DNA of 64,000 nucleotides. Origin: Gloeophyllum trabeum ATCC 11539 (Eukaryota; Basidiomycota; Agaricomycetes; Gloeophyllales; Gloeophyllaceae). Positions within the stretch are counted from its first letter, which is position 1. Every line of letters begins with the position of its first letter. This document shows, one piece after another, positions 45,001 to 56,176 of this stretch. The notes under the pieces were generated by a model. It saw only the letters and a program-made list of their open reading frames with translations, did not search any database and had not been told where the DNA came from. The DNA lies in contig NW_006920410.1 in assembly GCF_000344685.1 (NCBI RefSeq), positions 4,204,748 to 4,268,747 of the forward strand, in the 5' to 3' direction. The position numbers and the translations under genes were made by a program.

Positions 45001-46193
45001 TGCCATACCTTGAAATAAGCTGCACCAGCGCGGTACTTTGTAATAAACACGTCGGCCTCCTCGATCTTCACCGCCTCCTCCCGCTCGTCCCCATTGCCGT
45101 CGTTCATCTCGAGCTCCACAACCACTCCCCCCGCCCTCCGTATCCCCGCCTCCACCGCCTCCCGCCGGCCGTCCCTCAGCTCCAGACTCGCACCCAACAA
45201 CACCCTCCGCCCGCACCACACATCCCTTTCCTCGCCCATCCTCTCCTCCCCGCCCAGCGCACTCTCATACAGCGCCTTCTTCTCCCCGCTCACCTTCCCC
45301 TTCCGCACCTCCCCCTCCCTCCTGAGCAGCGCCGGGTTGGGCCACTCGTACTCCCCCGTCGGCAGCGCCCCGTACCCGAGCTTCACCGCGTCATCGAACC
45401 AGTGAGGCAGCAGCACCTTCATCCGCGTGAGCGCCTGATGGTGCATCGCGGTCTCGTACCGCGCCGAGTCGGGAGTGAGCGCGAACAGGTGCGTCACGTC
45501 GCGCGTGAGGCCTGCGCGCCATTGCCCGCCGAGGGCGGTGATGCCTGCGGCGAGGACTTCGCAGTCTGCGTCGCCCAGCTAAGAGAGATGGGCGTCATGC
45601 TCTGTGGAACAAAGGGAGCGGTACTTACGTCTGCGGAGCATGCCACGACTCCCGAGAATATCATGGCGGGATCTGGGGAGTAGTATTGTGTCCTACAGAA
45701 CAGTTGAGTCAGTCAGTGAAGGCGTGATCACTGGGCGCAAGGACCGATGTTCCGCCACCGACCATCAGGTTTTCATCGCACGGGTGGGAGAACACTTAGT
45801 CATCGCCTGTAGGAATGTGTTCTCCCAACCGAAAGATGTCCCTGTCATGCTCACCAGTGGGACATTGGTCTCTGCCCGCAATGAATAGGGAGCCGCTACA
45901 TACGGTTGTTTCTTTCCTAGTATTAACGATCGATCAACCCAGTAGTCCTACAACGCCGACGAAGTCAATACATCAGCTTTGGACGTGGAACTCCCACATA
46001 CAGTCACGACTGCGACCTCGTCCGCGACGCTCTGCCATCCTTCGAAATGCGCCGAATTTGTGATAACGTGCGTCGCCTGGTCAAGGTCGACCGCGGTGCC
46101 GCCGTTCGCATCGAGAACAGTGGTAAGCTCCTCTCTTCGCTGCGCGGTCAGACAAAGTGGTAGGTAGTAATACACATCAGAGAACAAGTGCAT
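42063..46193 (-). CDS. multi-BRCT DNA-repair scaffold, Brc1/Rtt107-like (1158 aa)
   Basis: Ten exons: 46193-46002, 45947-45904, 45692-45629, 45578-45009, 44943-44806, 44746-44625, 44567-42791, 42735-42567, 42516-42329 and 42275-42063, closing at 1158 aa. The N-terminal half holds four BRCT-like units. Clear parts are TVLDANGGTAVDLDQATHVI, HLFALTPDSARYETA, GKTIGTLSWLFHVE, YIRKLITTMGATFTPSMSSG and IPIVNHTWLEDCFVQW. A linker of about 480 Lys/Ser/Pro-rich residues follows, then a C-terminal BRCT pair (CTHLIMQSVTRTEKLLCAIP, FVLTPDWATDSVEAGRLL, YIISCEEDKSIWAPLAREGI). The layout of four N-terminal and two C-terminal BRCT domains matches fission yeast Brc1 and budding yeast Rtt107, which bind phosphorylated H2A at stalled forks. 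AT-hook-like KRGRGRPRK lies in the linker. Confidence 0.88.
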
Positions 46194-46876
46194 GCCGTCG
46201 TCGTCGAACGCGATGGTGGCAGAAAGGGAAAGAGACGCGATTCAATAAACGCGGCGCCGACGCGTTCTGGTTACCCGCACGTGACGTTCAGGAATTTTCG
46301 GACAATATTATCAAATAGCAGTAATAACGGGAGGTTACGCATATGGTTGCTCGATATCAATATCGAGTGGCTGTGCCATTTCGTGGGACGAACCTACCAA
46401 ACTCAACGAGTTATCGAGTGGCTGTGCCAGAGGCGCCACAACGGCTGCTGTGGCTCTCCCCGAGAACCCGATTTGTGCCTGCCATGACAGGTGTCGGACG
46501 AGCTCCCGTACGCGAGTACAATAGGTAAAATACCTGTGTGTACTGTATACTTGAGACCATATATATGAAGGTAGATGCGGCTTGATATCCATTACCCCAA
46601 ATCATACCAACAGACCTTGATGTCCATGCAGAGTTTTTATGGAGCAGTGAATGCTAAGTGTTCTGCACTCAGCAGCAGTTAGACAGTTCACAGCAGTAGA
46701 TTTACAGAATTATTTTTAATGAAATATCCTCTGCGCAGTTGGCCTGACTGGGTGTCACCACATTTACAGATATCCGCAGTAATTCAGACCTTGTAAGGCG
46801 GTGTGGAGGGGGGAAAGCGTGCAAACTACAGATTCAATGCTAAAACTCTTTTGTGGAATTGTGGGGGAGTGGTGTT
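46194..46876. other. intergenic, no gene recognised
   Basis: Upstream of the BRCT gene. Near 46350-46430 the words ATCGAGTGGCTGTGCCA occur twice, about 60 bp apart (a short direct repeat). No gene seen. Confidence 0.5.
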
Positions 46877-47476
46877 TGCTTTGAATGTTCGATATAAGAA
46901 GTCACTTGCCCCGGAGCACCCTAAATTGAGGAATTACAGTATTTTGGGCTTGAATTGCCTTCAGAAAATATGCATGGACTAGCTGTAGACTTTCTCATGG
47001 TTTCAGCTGCCATTTTATAGGAGATATATCTCAGAGAACGATGGACGGGTTGAGTATTAGTATGGCCCCGGAGGGGCCGGACAAATTCGATTTTAGTAGT
47101 ATTTACACTCGGATTTTACGGTAAAACATGCAATCAGTCACTCACTAGCTGCTTTGTTCCTACTTCGGGGCTCTGAGGGCGATTTGTGGAGCATAGGCCC
47201 GAGAGTAACGCAGATTTCGGTCCCAAGGGCCTCAAAGCCACAACTGCCACATGGCTCTCTGAGCCAATCCCAATTTTTCTTTTTTCTTTTTCTTTTTATT
47301 TTATTTTATTGCAACTCTATCATTATCGAGCCGTAATAACTCTTTGTTATCCTCCACCACCGTCTTTCGTTATGGACTGCAAGCTCTTCCTATGGTAAAG
47401 GGAAACTCAGGTACCTCTCGGGCATCGGTCGGGTCAAGCCCTCAGAAAGAGCAGAAATTTTTGGGTACTTGACTAT
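46877..47476. repeat. 600-bp segment duplicated across the assembly gap, left copy
   Basis: The sequence from TGCTTTGAATGTTCG to TACTTGACTAT recurs, as far as I can read without difference, at 47960-48559. The left copy ends exactly where the N run begins. Confidence 0.95.
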
Positions 47477-47959
47477 NNNNNNNNNNNNNNNNNNNNNNNN
47501 NNNNNNNNNNNNNNNNNNNNNNNNNNNNNNNNNNNNNNNNNNNNNNNNNNNNNNNNNNNNNNNNNNNNNNNNNNNNNNNNNNNNNNNNNNNNNNNNNNNN
47601 NNNNNNNNNNNNNNNNNNNNNNNNNNNNNNNNNNNNNNNNNNNNNNNNNNNNNNNNNNNNNNNNNNNNNNNNNNNNNNNNNNNNNNNNNNNNNNNNNNNN
47701 NNNNNNNNNNNNNNNNNNNNNNNNNNNNNNNNNNNNNNNNNNNNNNNNNNNNNNNNNNNNNNNNNNNNNNNNNNNNNNNNNNNNNNNNNNNNNNNNNNNN
47801 NNNNNNNNNNNNNNNNNNNNNNNNNNNNNNNNNNNNNNNNNNNNNNNNNNNNNNNNNNNNNNNNNNNNNNNNNNNNNNNNNNNNNNNNNNNNNNNNNNNN
47901 NNNNNNNNNNNNNNNNNNNNNNNNNNNNNNNNNNNNNNNNNNNNNNNNNNNNNNNNNNN
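47477..47959. other. assembly gap, 483 N
   Basis: A run of N of unknown true length, bounded on both sides by the same 600-bp sequence. Frames that appear to span it are artefacts. Confidence 0.99.
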
Positions 47960-48559
47960 TGCTTTGAATGTTCGATATAAGAAGTCACTTGCCCCGGAGC
48001 ACCCTAAATTGAGGAATTACAGTATTTTGGGCTTGAATTGCCTTCAGAAAATATGCATGGACTAGCTGTAGACTTTCTCATGGTTTCAGCTGCCATTTTA
48101 TAGGAGATATATCTCAGAGAACGATGGACGGGTTGAGTATTAGTATGGCCCCGGAGGGGCCGGACAAATTCGATTTTAGTAGTATTTACACTCGGATTTT
48201 ACGGTAAAACATGCAATCAGTCACTCACTAGCTGCTTTGTTCCTACTTCGGGGCTCTGAGGGCGATTTGTGGAGCATAGGCCCGAGAGTAACGCAGATTT
48301 CGGTCCCAAGGGCCTCAAAGCCACAACTGCCACATGGCTCTCTGAGCCAATCCCAATTTTTCTTTTTTCTTTTTCTTTTTATTTTATTTTATTGCAACTC
48401 TATCATTATCGAGCCGTAATAACTCTTTGTTATCCTCCACCACCGTCTTTCGTTATGGACTGCAAGCTCTTCCTATGGTAAAGGGAAACTCAGGTACCTC
48501 TCGGGCATCGGTCGGGTCAAGCCCTCAGAAAGAGCAGAAATTTTTGGGTACTTGACTAT
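47960..48559. repeat. 600-bp segment duplicated across the assembly gap, right copy
   Basis: Begins at the first base after the N run and matches 46877-47476 to its last base. Includes a T-rich tract (TTTTTCTTTTTTCTTTTTC) and nothing recognisable as coding. See the finding on false duplication. Confidence 0.95.
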
Positions 48560-50677
48560 TGTTGTAGGATATCTCCCCCAGTTTCTTCCGCTCGTCCGAC
48601 ATACCCGCCTACGCAGGGCACAATGAGTTGATGGTCCCTTCGGTGGGCTACCATGCTAATGGTACGATATGGTTACTCTTCGCGTCCTCGATGGCATTGC
48701 AGCATTACTTCACTGCAGCGTACTCACTGCCGAACTCATGTAACTTTTTGCGGCCCACTGGAGCTGCAATGGTACGTCTTCGCCCGACCACCGTCTATAG
48801 CTACTGCAAATCGCGCAGCAATAGAAGGAACGGACAGTATTGAATATTTATACGAAGCCCGGGCGAAGATACGATGACACGTCGGACATCATCTGGAATC
48901 CCTTTGCGGCGGAGAACACCCACCCATCGTGAGTACTGCAATTTCCTGTACGGCTGGTCGCGGCGGGTGCGCTCGGATGCCCATAGCATCACACGCTGTA
49001 ATCCCCTTCGCACTGGTCTCCGAGCACCCCCGAGTGCACTTTGCTTCTTTCTTGTCTCTGTGCGCGGATCCTTGCTGAAATCAAGCTCCCGGGCAAGGTT
49101 AGGAGGAATCAAACGACGATCCAGGATGGTATCCACTGTCGACCGTGGGGTTAGGTCTTTTAAGTGCTTTTGTATCACGGTTTATCTCCGGGTCTCGTCT
49201 GGAGTCCGACGTTCGGACACAGAGGTCGAAGCTGCGTGCAGCGTCATCAAGACACTCGTGTATCTCGATCTCATCCGGGATGCTCTATCTTAGCTCTATC
49301 TACTTAGCGGTGCTCGTCGAATGGCCGTGATGGGATCGCCGGTTGCTTCAGTTCACGCTTCGACCGGCGTGAGCTTGACTCCCGCATAGCTATCGTCCAA
49401 TCAGCCTGCACCACCCGATCCAGAATTAAGGGAGCCTCCTGTCGCCGGTCCGCACCACTTGCGCGTTCGGGAATCTATGGTCTCTGCCCAAAGACGAAAT
49501 GCTTCCGTCTTCATGCCTCACGCTCAATACGCCATCCAACCTCCGCTGAGGCCGCTCATTGTAATGCTCCTTACACTTGCGAAATACTCTGCAGTGTAGT
49601 TGGCGCGTCTCGAGGTAGTTCTCTATCTCATTTATTCCTACACGGCTTCTAATTTCGCTGGCTTATCAAGCGCATCCTCAGGAGCTCCACGCTCGCGCGG
49701 TAGATATTGCTCCTGTACTAGTAGGGACTCGTCCATGGCCTGGACCCCTTCTAACATGGAATCTGCCTGAAATACGGAAACTCAGTCCTACGGTGATGTG
49801 CTCCTTGTTACATGACGGATACGGCTGTCACGTTGGGACCGTCTCGATGCACGTCTGTGCTGTGGAGGTGGTGACATACAGATCAAGACCCCAAAGTTGG
49901 AGTAAACAGCTAACATGACATGGTCCAGGGCTCATCGCTCAGCGCGCTTAGCACTCGTGACACAGTTCACCGACGTCTCGGATGCTGCTGTTCCCCGATC
50001 GAAATGTAAGCCTCTTTGCGCAATCAGACGTCGTGCGCCGCGATCGCCAAGGGCGTGAATTGCATTGATGTAGGGGGGAAGGCGCCCGTCGAGGATGGAA
50101 TTTGTCTTTCTTTGAGTGGGTCATATCGGATGGCCTAATGGTGGCGTCAGGGATGTCCATGCCCCGTGCGCGAGGAAGACAGTCCAGAGGCGTCCTTGCC
50201 ACCGTTAGTCTCCGAACTTTTGTGCCATGGCGAGACATTCGACCCCGCATAAGCCCCCGCGGGGGCACGAGATAATGGGCTCTTCGTTTCCGAAATCTGT
50301 AATTTAGAAAGCGGATCACTTGATACCGATCACTTATCTTGATGCGGGGCCCCGCGGGCAGGGGCACCCTCTTCCTCCAGTCGTTCACTTCTGCTCCGCA
50401 GTACTAGTGCAGCTCCCCCTGCAGCGTCAACCCACTGACGTCTCTTCTACACTACGGCTATGAACATTCTGGAAGAGAATTGCAGTCTAAATCAAGAGAA
50501 CGACTTGCTCAGGACGCTTACTAGCGTTGGGAAGGGAGGAAACGAAAATGACCTATGACACGCCTCACAGGGTCATCTGACAAACCAACTCCCCAGAAAC
50601 AGGATTCTCCGGGGCGCCTTTCCGATAGCAAGAGTGCATCTTTTACCCGCCCGCGGCACGCACGACGACTCTGCACG
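48560..50677. other. 2.1 kb without a recognised gene
   Basis: Several open frames of 100-146 codons occur on both strands (for example minus 48801-49178 and 49948-50388). They overlap one another, are rich in Arg and carry no motif I know. This may be a decayed repetitive element; I see no terminal repeats. Confidence 0.45.
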
Positions 50678-50685
50678 TATATAAG
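50678..50685 (+). promoter_or_regulatory. TATA box of the aldehyde dehydrogenase gene
   Basis: TATATAAG lies 52 bp before the ATG at 50737, on the coding strand, with a short leader after it. Spacing is right for a TATA-driven fungal promoter. Confidence 0.65.
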
Positions 50686-50736
50686 GTCGTCGTCCGGCCC
50701 CACATCCGGCCAGACTTGCCCAATCGCCTATTCACC

Positions 50737-52512
50737 ATGCCCAGCACATTCACGCACGAGTTCAACACCCCTGTCTACAAGGGCAAGTCGTCCTTCAACA
50801 CCGGGCTCTTCATTGACGGCAAGTTCGTCGACGGCCAGGATGGCGAGACCATTGAGTGAGCACAGTGTGATATGACAGAAGACATCTATCGTTAATCAAC
50901 ATCACATCAACAGCGTCATCAACCCTACGAATGGCAAGGTAATCACAAAGGTGTCGGCGGGCACTGCAAAAGATGTCGACATTGCCGTCGCGGCGGCACA
51001 GAAGGCGTTCGATACCGTGTGGGGTCTGAACTGCGCCGGCGCCGTGCGGGGCAAGCTCCTCGGCAAGCTCGCCGATCTCATGGAGGAGCACGCCGACGAG
51101 CTCGCTGCACTCGAGGCACTCGATAACGGTGTGCACTCAACTAAGTAAATTATCCACAACCCGCTCATATATCCACTGCAGGCAAAACCTTCGGCTGGGC
51201 GAAGAACAGCGACGTCGTCGCCTCGGTGGGCTGCATCCGGTATTACTCCGGCTGGGCAGACAAGCACTCGGGGAAGGTCATCGAGACGGACGAGAACAAG
51301 CTCGCGTACACGCGCAACGAGCCAATCGGCGTCGTCGGCCAGATCATCCCCTGGAACTTCCCGCTCATGATGCTCTCGTGGAAGCTCGGGCCCGCGCTCG
51401 CGACCGGGTGCACGATCGTGCTCAAGCCGTCCGAGTTCACGCCGCTCACGGCGCTGCGCATGTGCGAACTCATCCAGAAGGCGGGCTTCCCGCCCGGCGT
51501 CGTCAACATCGTCAACGGCTTGGGTACCACCGTCGGCCAGGCGATCGCGGAGCACCCCAAGATCGAGAAGGTCGCGTTCACGGGGAGCACGCTGGTCGGA
51601 AGGAAGATTATGGAGGCGGCGGCGAAGACGAACTTGAAGAAGGTCACGCTCGAGCTCGGAGGGAAGAGCCCGAATATCATCTTCAACGATGCGGACTTGG
51701 AACAGGCCGTCAACTGGGCTGTCCACGGTATCTTGTGAGTCTTGCTGTCCCTCCACCGACGGTGCTACAGCTGACCATGTGTGCAGCTGGAATCACGGTC
51801 AGGCATGCTGTGCTGGGTCTCGCATATTCGTCCAGGAGGGTATCTACCAGGAGTTCCTGACGCGGTTCACGGAAAAGGCCAAGTCGCTCAAGATTGGCGA
51901 CCCCTTCGAGCCTGATGCGTATCAGGGCCCGCAGGTCTCGCAGACCCAATACGACGTGAGTGTCATCACGCCTCTCATGTATGAAACGGGCGTCTCACTC
52001 GGCCCTTCAGCGTATTATGGGCTACATCAACTCGGGCAAGGAGCAGGGCGCGAAGCTGCACCTGGGCGGCGAGCGCCACGGCAACGAGGGCTACTTCATC
52101 AAGCCGACGATCTTCACGGACACGAAGCCGAACATGAAGATCGTGCAGGAGGAGATCTTCGGGCCCGTCGGCGTTGTGATCAAGTTCACCGACGAGGACG
52201 ACATCATCCGCCAGGCGAACGACACCGTGTACGGCCTCGCCGCGGCGGTGTTCACGCAGAACATCAACCAAGCGATCGAGACGGCGCACCGCCTCCATGC
52301 TGGGACTGTCTGGATTAACTGCGCGAACCAGCTCCACCCGCAGATTCCGTTCGGCGGGTTCAAGCAGAGCGGGATTGGGCGTGAGCTCGGCGAGTATGCT
52401 TTGGCAAAGTGAGTGCTTCTGCGTTTGGCTATGGTGCGCCTGGGTGATTGACACGCATTTCAGCTACTCCAATGTCAAGGCTGTCCACGTGAACCTTGGC
52501 CACAAGATGTGA
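50737..52512 (+). CDS. NAD(P)-dependent aldehyde dehydrogenase (500 aa)
   Basis: Exons 50737-50855, 50914-51128, 51182-51734, 51787-51955, 52011-52408 and 52464-52512 give exactly 500 aa, the usual length. Family landmarks in order: [29 protein letters not shown] (cofactor loop), [32 protein letters not shown] (catalytic Glu), GQACCAGSR with the nucleophile Cys at about 303, [13 protein letters not shown] and [19 protein letters not shown]. It resembles class 1/2 enzymes that oxidise acetaldehyde and other aliphatic aldehydes. No targeting peptide is seen, so it is probably cytosolic. A strong TATA box precedes it. Confidence 0.97.
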
Positions 52513-52853
52513 GGGGCTTCACATGTGGCTGGTATTTCGCTCTTCTTGGAGGTTGTGAGGATGTACGGATACCTATGGGAGATCAAAATATTTGTATCAA
52601 TTATACTTGCTTATGTACCTACCACTTTATACATTTCTCGTTGCTCTGATATCGTTGTCCCTTTACTGGGGAGAGATGTGATATGCTTTTCTGCAGTGCG
52701 AGTGCTTCAGCCACAGTGCCTCGGCAACTTCCGCACTCCCAGTTACGGGCAGGTTGCCGTATCTGTCTTGCTACAATCCACTCTTCCCGCAGATCCCGCC
52801 GCCGGACGCCCTCAAACTCGAGCTAATGGGCACACGACCGTGCGGGACCATTC
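52513..52853. other. intergenic between aldehyde dehydrogenase and Rab-like gene
   Basis: 340 bp holding the 3' end of one gene and the promoter of the next. No further feature seen. Confidence 0.55.
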
Positions 52854-54098
52854 ATGCGTACGGTTAAAGTCGTCGTTATAGGCGCGTCCGGCGTAGGAAA
52901 GACTAGTCTCCGTGGACAGGTGGGTTACAGGGTGCACGATAGCGGAACTGGAGCTGAAGCGATTGGGATGCGCGCAGTATATATCAGGGCGGTTTTCGAC
53001 TGGGTACCGAGCTACCATCGGCGCGGATTTTATTAGCAAGACTCTGCCTCACTATGCGCACCCAGATGAGAATGTTACGCTGCAGATTTGGGTGCGTAAC
53101 TATCGCTCGTGCCGCTACGCAAGCACTCACCGGCTCCTCGATTCGCACAGGACACCGCTGGCCAAGAACGCTTCTCCTCCCTCTCCTCCGCCTTCTTCCG
53201 CGGCGCCGACGCCGCGATTCTCGTGTTCGACGTGAACCACCCGCAGACGCTCGACGCGCTGCGCAAGTGGTGGGACGAGTTCAAGGAGAAGGCCCCGCTG
53301 CGGGATGACGAGGTGGACGAGTTTTGCTGCGTGGTCGTGGGGAACAAGGTCGACCTGGTCGGAGGGGAGCCAGAGGCGCAGGGGAAGGTGAGCGAGCTGG
53401 ATGCGCTGAGGTTCATGGACGAGATCATCCCTCCCTCGGAGCCGGACTCGGATGATACACTACAATCGCATCCGCTCGAGTTCCCCCATAGCATCGGCGA
53501 CGGCAGCGTCAAAGGCACCGGGCCCACCAACTCTATCGAAATCACCGACCATCGGCGCCGGCACTCGCATAGCCCCACGCACCTGCTCTCCAAGTCGCGC
53601 TCGCGCAGCCGCTCGTCGAAGTTCCTCGCGGGGACGGTGACGACGACGCACACCACGCTCAGCATCTACCACACGCCATCCTCCTCGCTCTTTGACGCAT
53701 ACGAGTCCGCGCGGTCCTCGCCCGCGCCGTCGAGCTCGCCAGCAGAGTCCGTCAGCAGCTCCCTCCGCTCGCGCAAGCTGAGTAATCTGTCGATGTCTAC
53801 CACATCGTCTGCACCGACGATCACGCCCAGTCTCTTCGCGCACCAGCAACACCAGCAGCACCGCCCCCCGCCGCCCGAGAGGAAACCGAAGCTCTTCTTC
53901 ACGTCGGCGAAGACGGGGGAGGGCGTCCCGGACGTGTTTGAGTACATCGCGCGACGGGTCGTGAGGAGGTGGGAGTACGAGGAGGCGGTGGAGAGCCGCG
54001 TGATGCACATGCAGGAGCCCAGTGAGTCCACCACAGTCAGACTGGATGAGGGAAGGCCGAGGAAGGGGCTCAGCGGGAAGAGTTGTTGTTCGTCGTAG
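52854..54098 (+). CDS. Rab7-like small GTPase with long insert (375 aa)
   Basis: Exons 52854-52919, 52978-53091 and 53151-54098 give 375 aa, against about 205 for Ypt7/Rab7. G1 is GASGVGKTS, switch I is TGYRATIGADFISK, G3 is DTAGQERFSS, G4 is GNKVDL and G5 is TSAKTGEGV. The C terminus SGKSCCSS ends with paired Cys two residues from the end, a possible prenylation site. Between G4 and G5 about 130 residues rich in Ser, Arg, Thr and Pro are inserted, including HSHSPTHLLSKSRSRSRSS and HQQHQQHRPPPP. Rab7 acts in vacuole and late-endosome fusion; this divergent form may differ. A fragment of its 3' end is duplicated at 55695-55970. Confidence 0.9.
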
Positions 54099-54383
54099 AT
54101 ATCGGGTTCAGGGCCACTGATTTATTGGGTTGCTGTTATACATATTTCTATCCTTATCCGCTACTTGTACGTACGCATGCTTTGGACCTCATCAGTACAT
54201 GTTCTTTTACACTGACGACACCATTGGGGAATATCTGGTATCAAGTTCAACATCCCTTTGGAATGGGTCTGATAGAGTGTGAAAAGATACCGCTGCTGCG
54301 CCACCCCTTTAGTTCGTCGGTGAATCGAAGCGATGCTTGCAACGCCGGGGCAGACTTGGGAATTCCGGGTAGTCAGGCACTAT

Positions 54384-55680
54384 TCACGGGGATGTCTCTG
54401 GGTCGGCGACGCAGGCTCTCGTCCACTGTTCAATGTCTCGGTTCCGAAGCTGGCGTTCGGCCTGCTCTCGCTGGGCGGCTTGCATCATCCAGAGTCGGAA
54501 CACGTAGTCTTCGGCTTCTCCAGGGGTGAATCGTACATATCCTCCTTCATCACCTTCGGGTGTGACCTGCGTAGAGGAGGGTTGCCCATAGCGCTCGTCA
54601 TCAACATTTTCGTGATCAGCTATGGTTGGTGGGATGTCAGATAGCCCGCCTTCCTGAGATTGTGGCTTGGGTCGGAACCAAGGGGCATTCGTATCTCGCC
54701 ATGCCTGGGCAGAACCAAATGCCTCAAGGACAGAAATACCGTAGACATAATGGAGAAGCTCGGGGTGAGGCAAGTCAGACTGATTCAACTCCTGGAAACA
54801 CCCATCTGCACTCAGCACATCAGAGGCAAGGAGACGTTGGATCAATAGGACGTCTCGCGAATTGACAACGTGGAGATTTTGCAGGATGTAACGACAGCCT
54901 GTCGGATAATTGTAACCCAGCGGACCAGACCTGAGAGGGTTTGCAGCAATGTCATCGCATTGCAGTACGGGATTTGGGGTCTGGAAGATGCTGAGTGGCA
55001 TATCAGAGCCACAAAGTTGAACAGACATACAAAAAGCACAGCAAGCTGTTTCTTGTCCAGCAGCCGGTGTAGGTCTGCCTGGCAGATGAAGCCGTTCTGT
55101 ATATCATTGATATCGTACAGCGACGGCGTCATGGACCGCGCATGAGCGATGGCATGTAGCCACTTTTGCACGGTGTAAGCTCTCTACCGGCGCCAGAAGC
55201 AGAAGTATCTTACCTCGGTTCCGCGAGCGAAAGGAATGATGTGTCGGGCTTCCCCCGTCCATCCCGTGAAAATGCATACACAGTCACGCCTCTGTAGATC
55301 TTCTCGGAAGGTGGTGACTCTTCTGTCTAATGGATTTGTACGCCCGGACTGGCTGCGATGTGCGAGCACATCAGCATCGACGGTAGCACTCGGCACGAAG
55401 TCTACGACAACTCAGCAATGTACGGTGAGTTTCCGGGCCAGCTTTGAGCTTACCAGGGACTGCGAGACGGATCTCATCATCCTCGTTGACTGTCTCCTCA
55501 TCTCGCAGTGGGGTACACTCAGAATCTCGTGAAAGCTGGCCTTCCACACCGTATAACGCCCAACCGACGTATCTGAGCCATTTCACCCGGATTTTTGCAG
55601 AGTGACTGTATTCTTTCGAGCGGAATTTGAAGGAGGATAGGGACCGAGCCAGCGGGTGGAGGTAGAACTATCGTGACCAT
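54384..55680 (-). pseudogene. HNH-nuclease domain protein, probably frameshifted (unit 1)
   Basis: Exons 55680-55454, 55401-55214, 55162-55031 and 54980-54384. The second exon holds the HNH_2-type motif CVCIFTGWTGEARHIIPFAR. The last exon is a long helical tail (LLHYVYGISVLEAFGSA, RLWMMQAAQREQAERQLRNR). Exons 2-4 are clean and give about 305 residues. In the first exon, ATG 55680 opens MVTIVLPPPAGSVP but changes frame near 55590, before VKWLRYVGWALYGVEG; compared with unit 2 there is one extra base. So the gene is either a recent pseudogene, mis-sequenced, or starts in an exon I missed. Fungal proteins of this type are common and uncharacterised. Confidence 0.65.
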
Positions 55681-55694
55681 GGTGGTAGTACTGG

Positions 55695-55970
55695 GAATGC
55701 GTAGAGTCCGTCAGCAGCTGCCTACTCCGCTCGCGTAATGATCCGTAGACTGTCGATGTCTGCGACCTCGTCCGCGGAGGAGGCCCAAGCTGTTCACGTC
55801 GGCAAAGACGGGGGAGGGTGTGCCAGACGTGTTTGAGTACATCGCGCGACTGTGGTAAGAAGGTCGGAGTACGAGGCGGTGGAGAGCCTCACGATGCACA
55901 TATGTGCAGGAGCCTAGTGAGTCGACTACTATCAGGCTGGATGAGGGCTTGGCGGAAGTTGTTGTTCGTA
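55695..55970 (+). pseudogene. duplicated 3' fragment of the Rab-like gene
   Basis: The DNA matches 53740-54098 with deletions: GAGTCCGTCAGCAGCT, then CTGTCGATGTCT, then the G5 region (TCGGCAAAGACGGGGGAGG) and GTGTTTGAGTACATCGCGCG. Frame changes and the absence of G1-G4 make it non-functional. Together with the HNH gene that follows it forms the second unit of a tandem duplication. Confidence 0.8.
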
Positions 55971-56176
55971 GCCTGATTTATTATGCTACTGTTATACATG
56001 CTCCTATTATTCCTCTCTCTTGTACATACCCGTGAACCTCATTAGTTACATTTTCCTTTGCACTGATGATGTCACATGGGAATACAAACGTACCCCTTTG
56101 GACTGACACTAGGGCACTACTTCCTTGGTGTTTGGGGAATGTAACAACATTGGGACAAAACATGGTTTATGAGACC

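Noticed and set aside
47469..48065. Long frames spanning the N run
   Set aside because: They consist almost wholly of undetermined bases.
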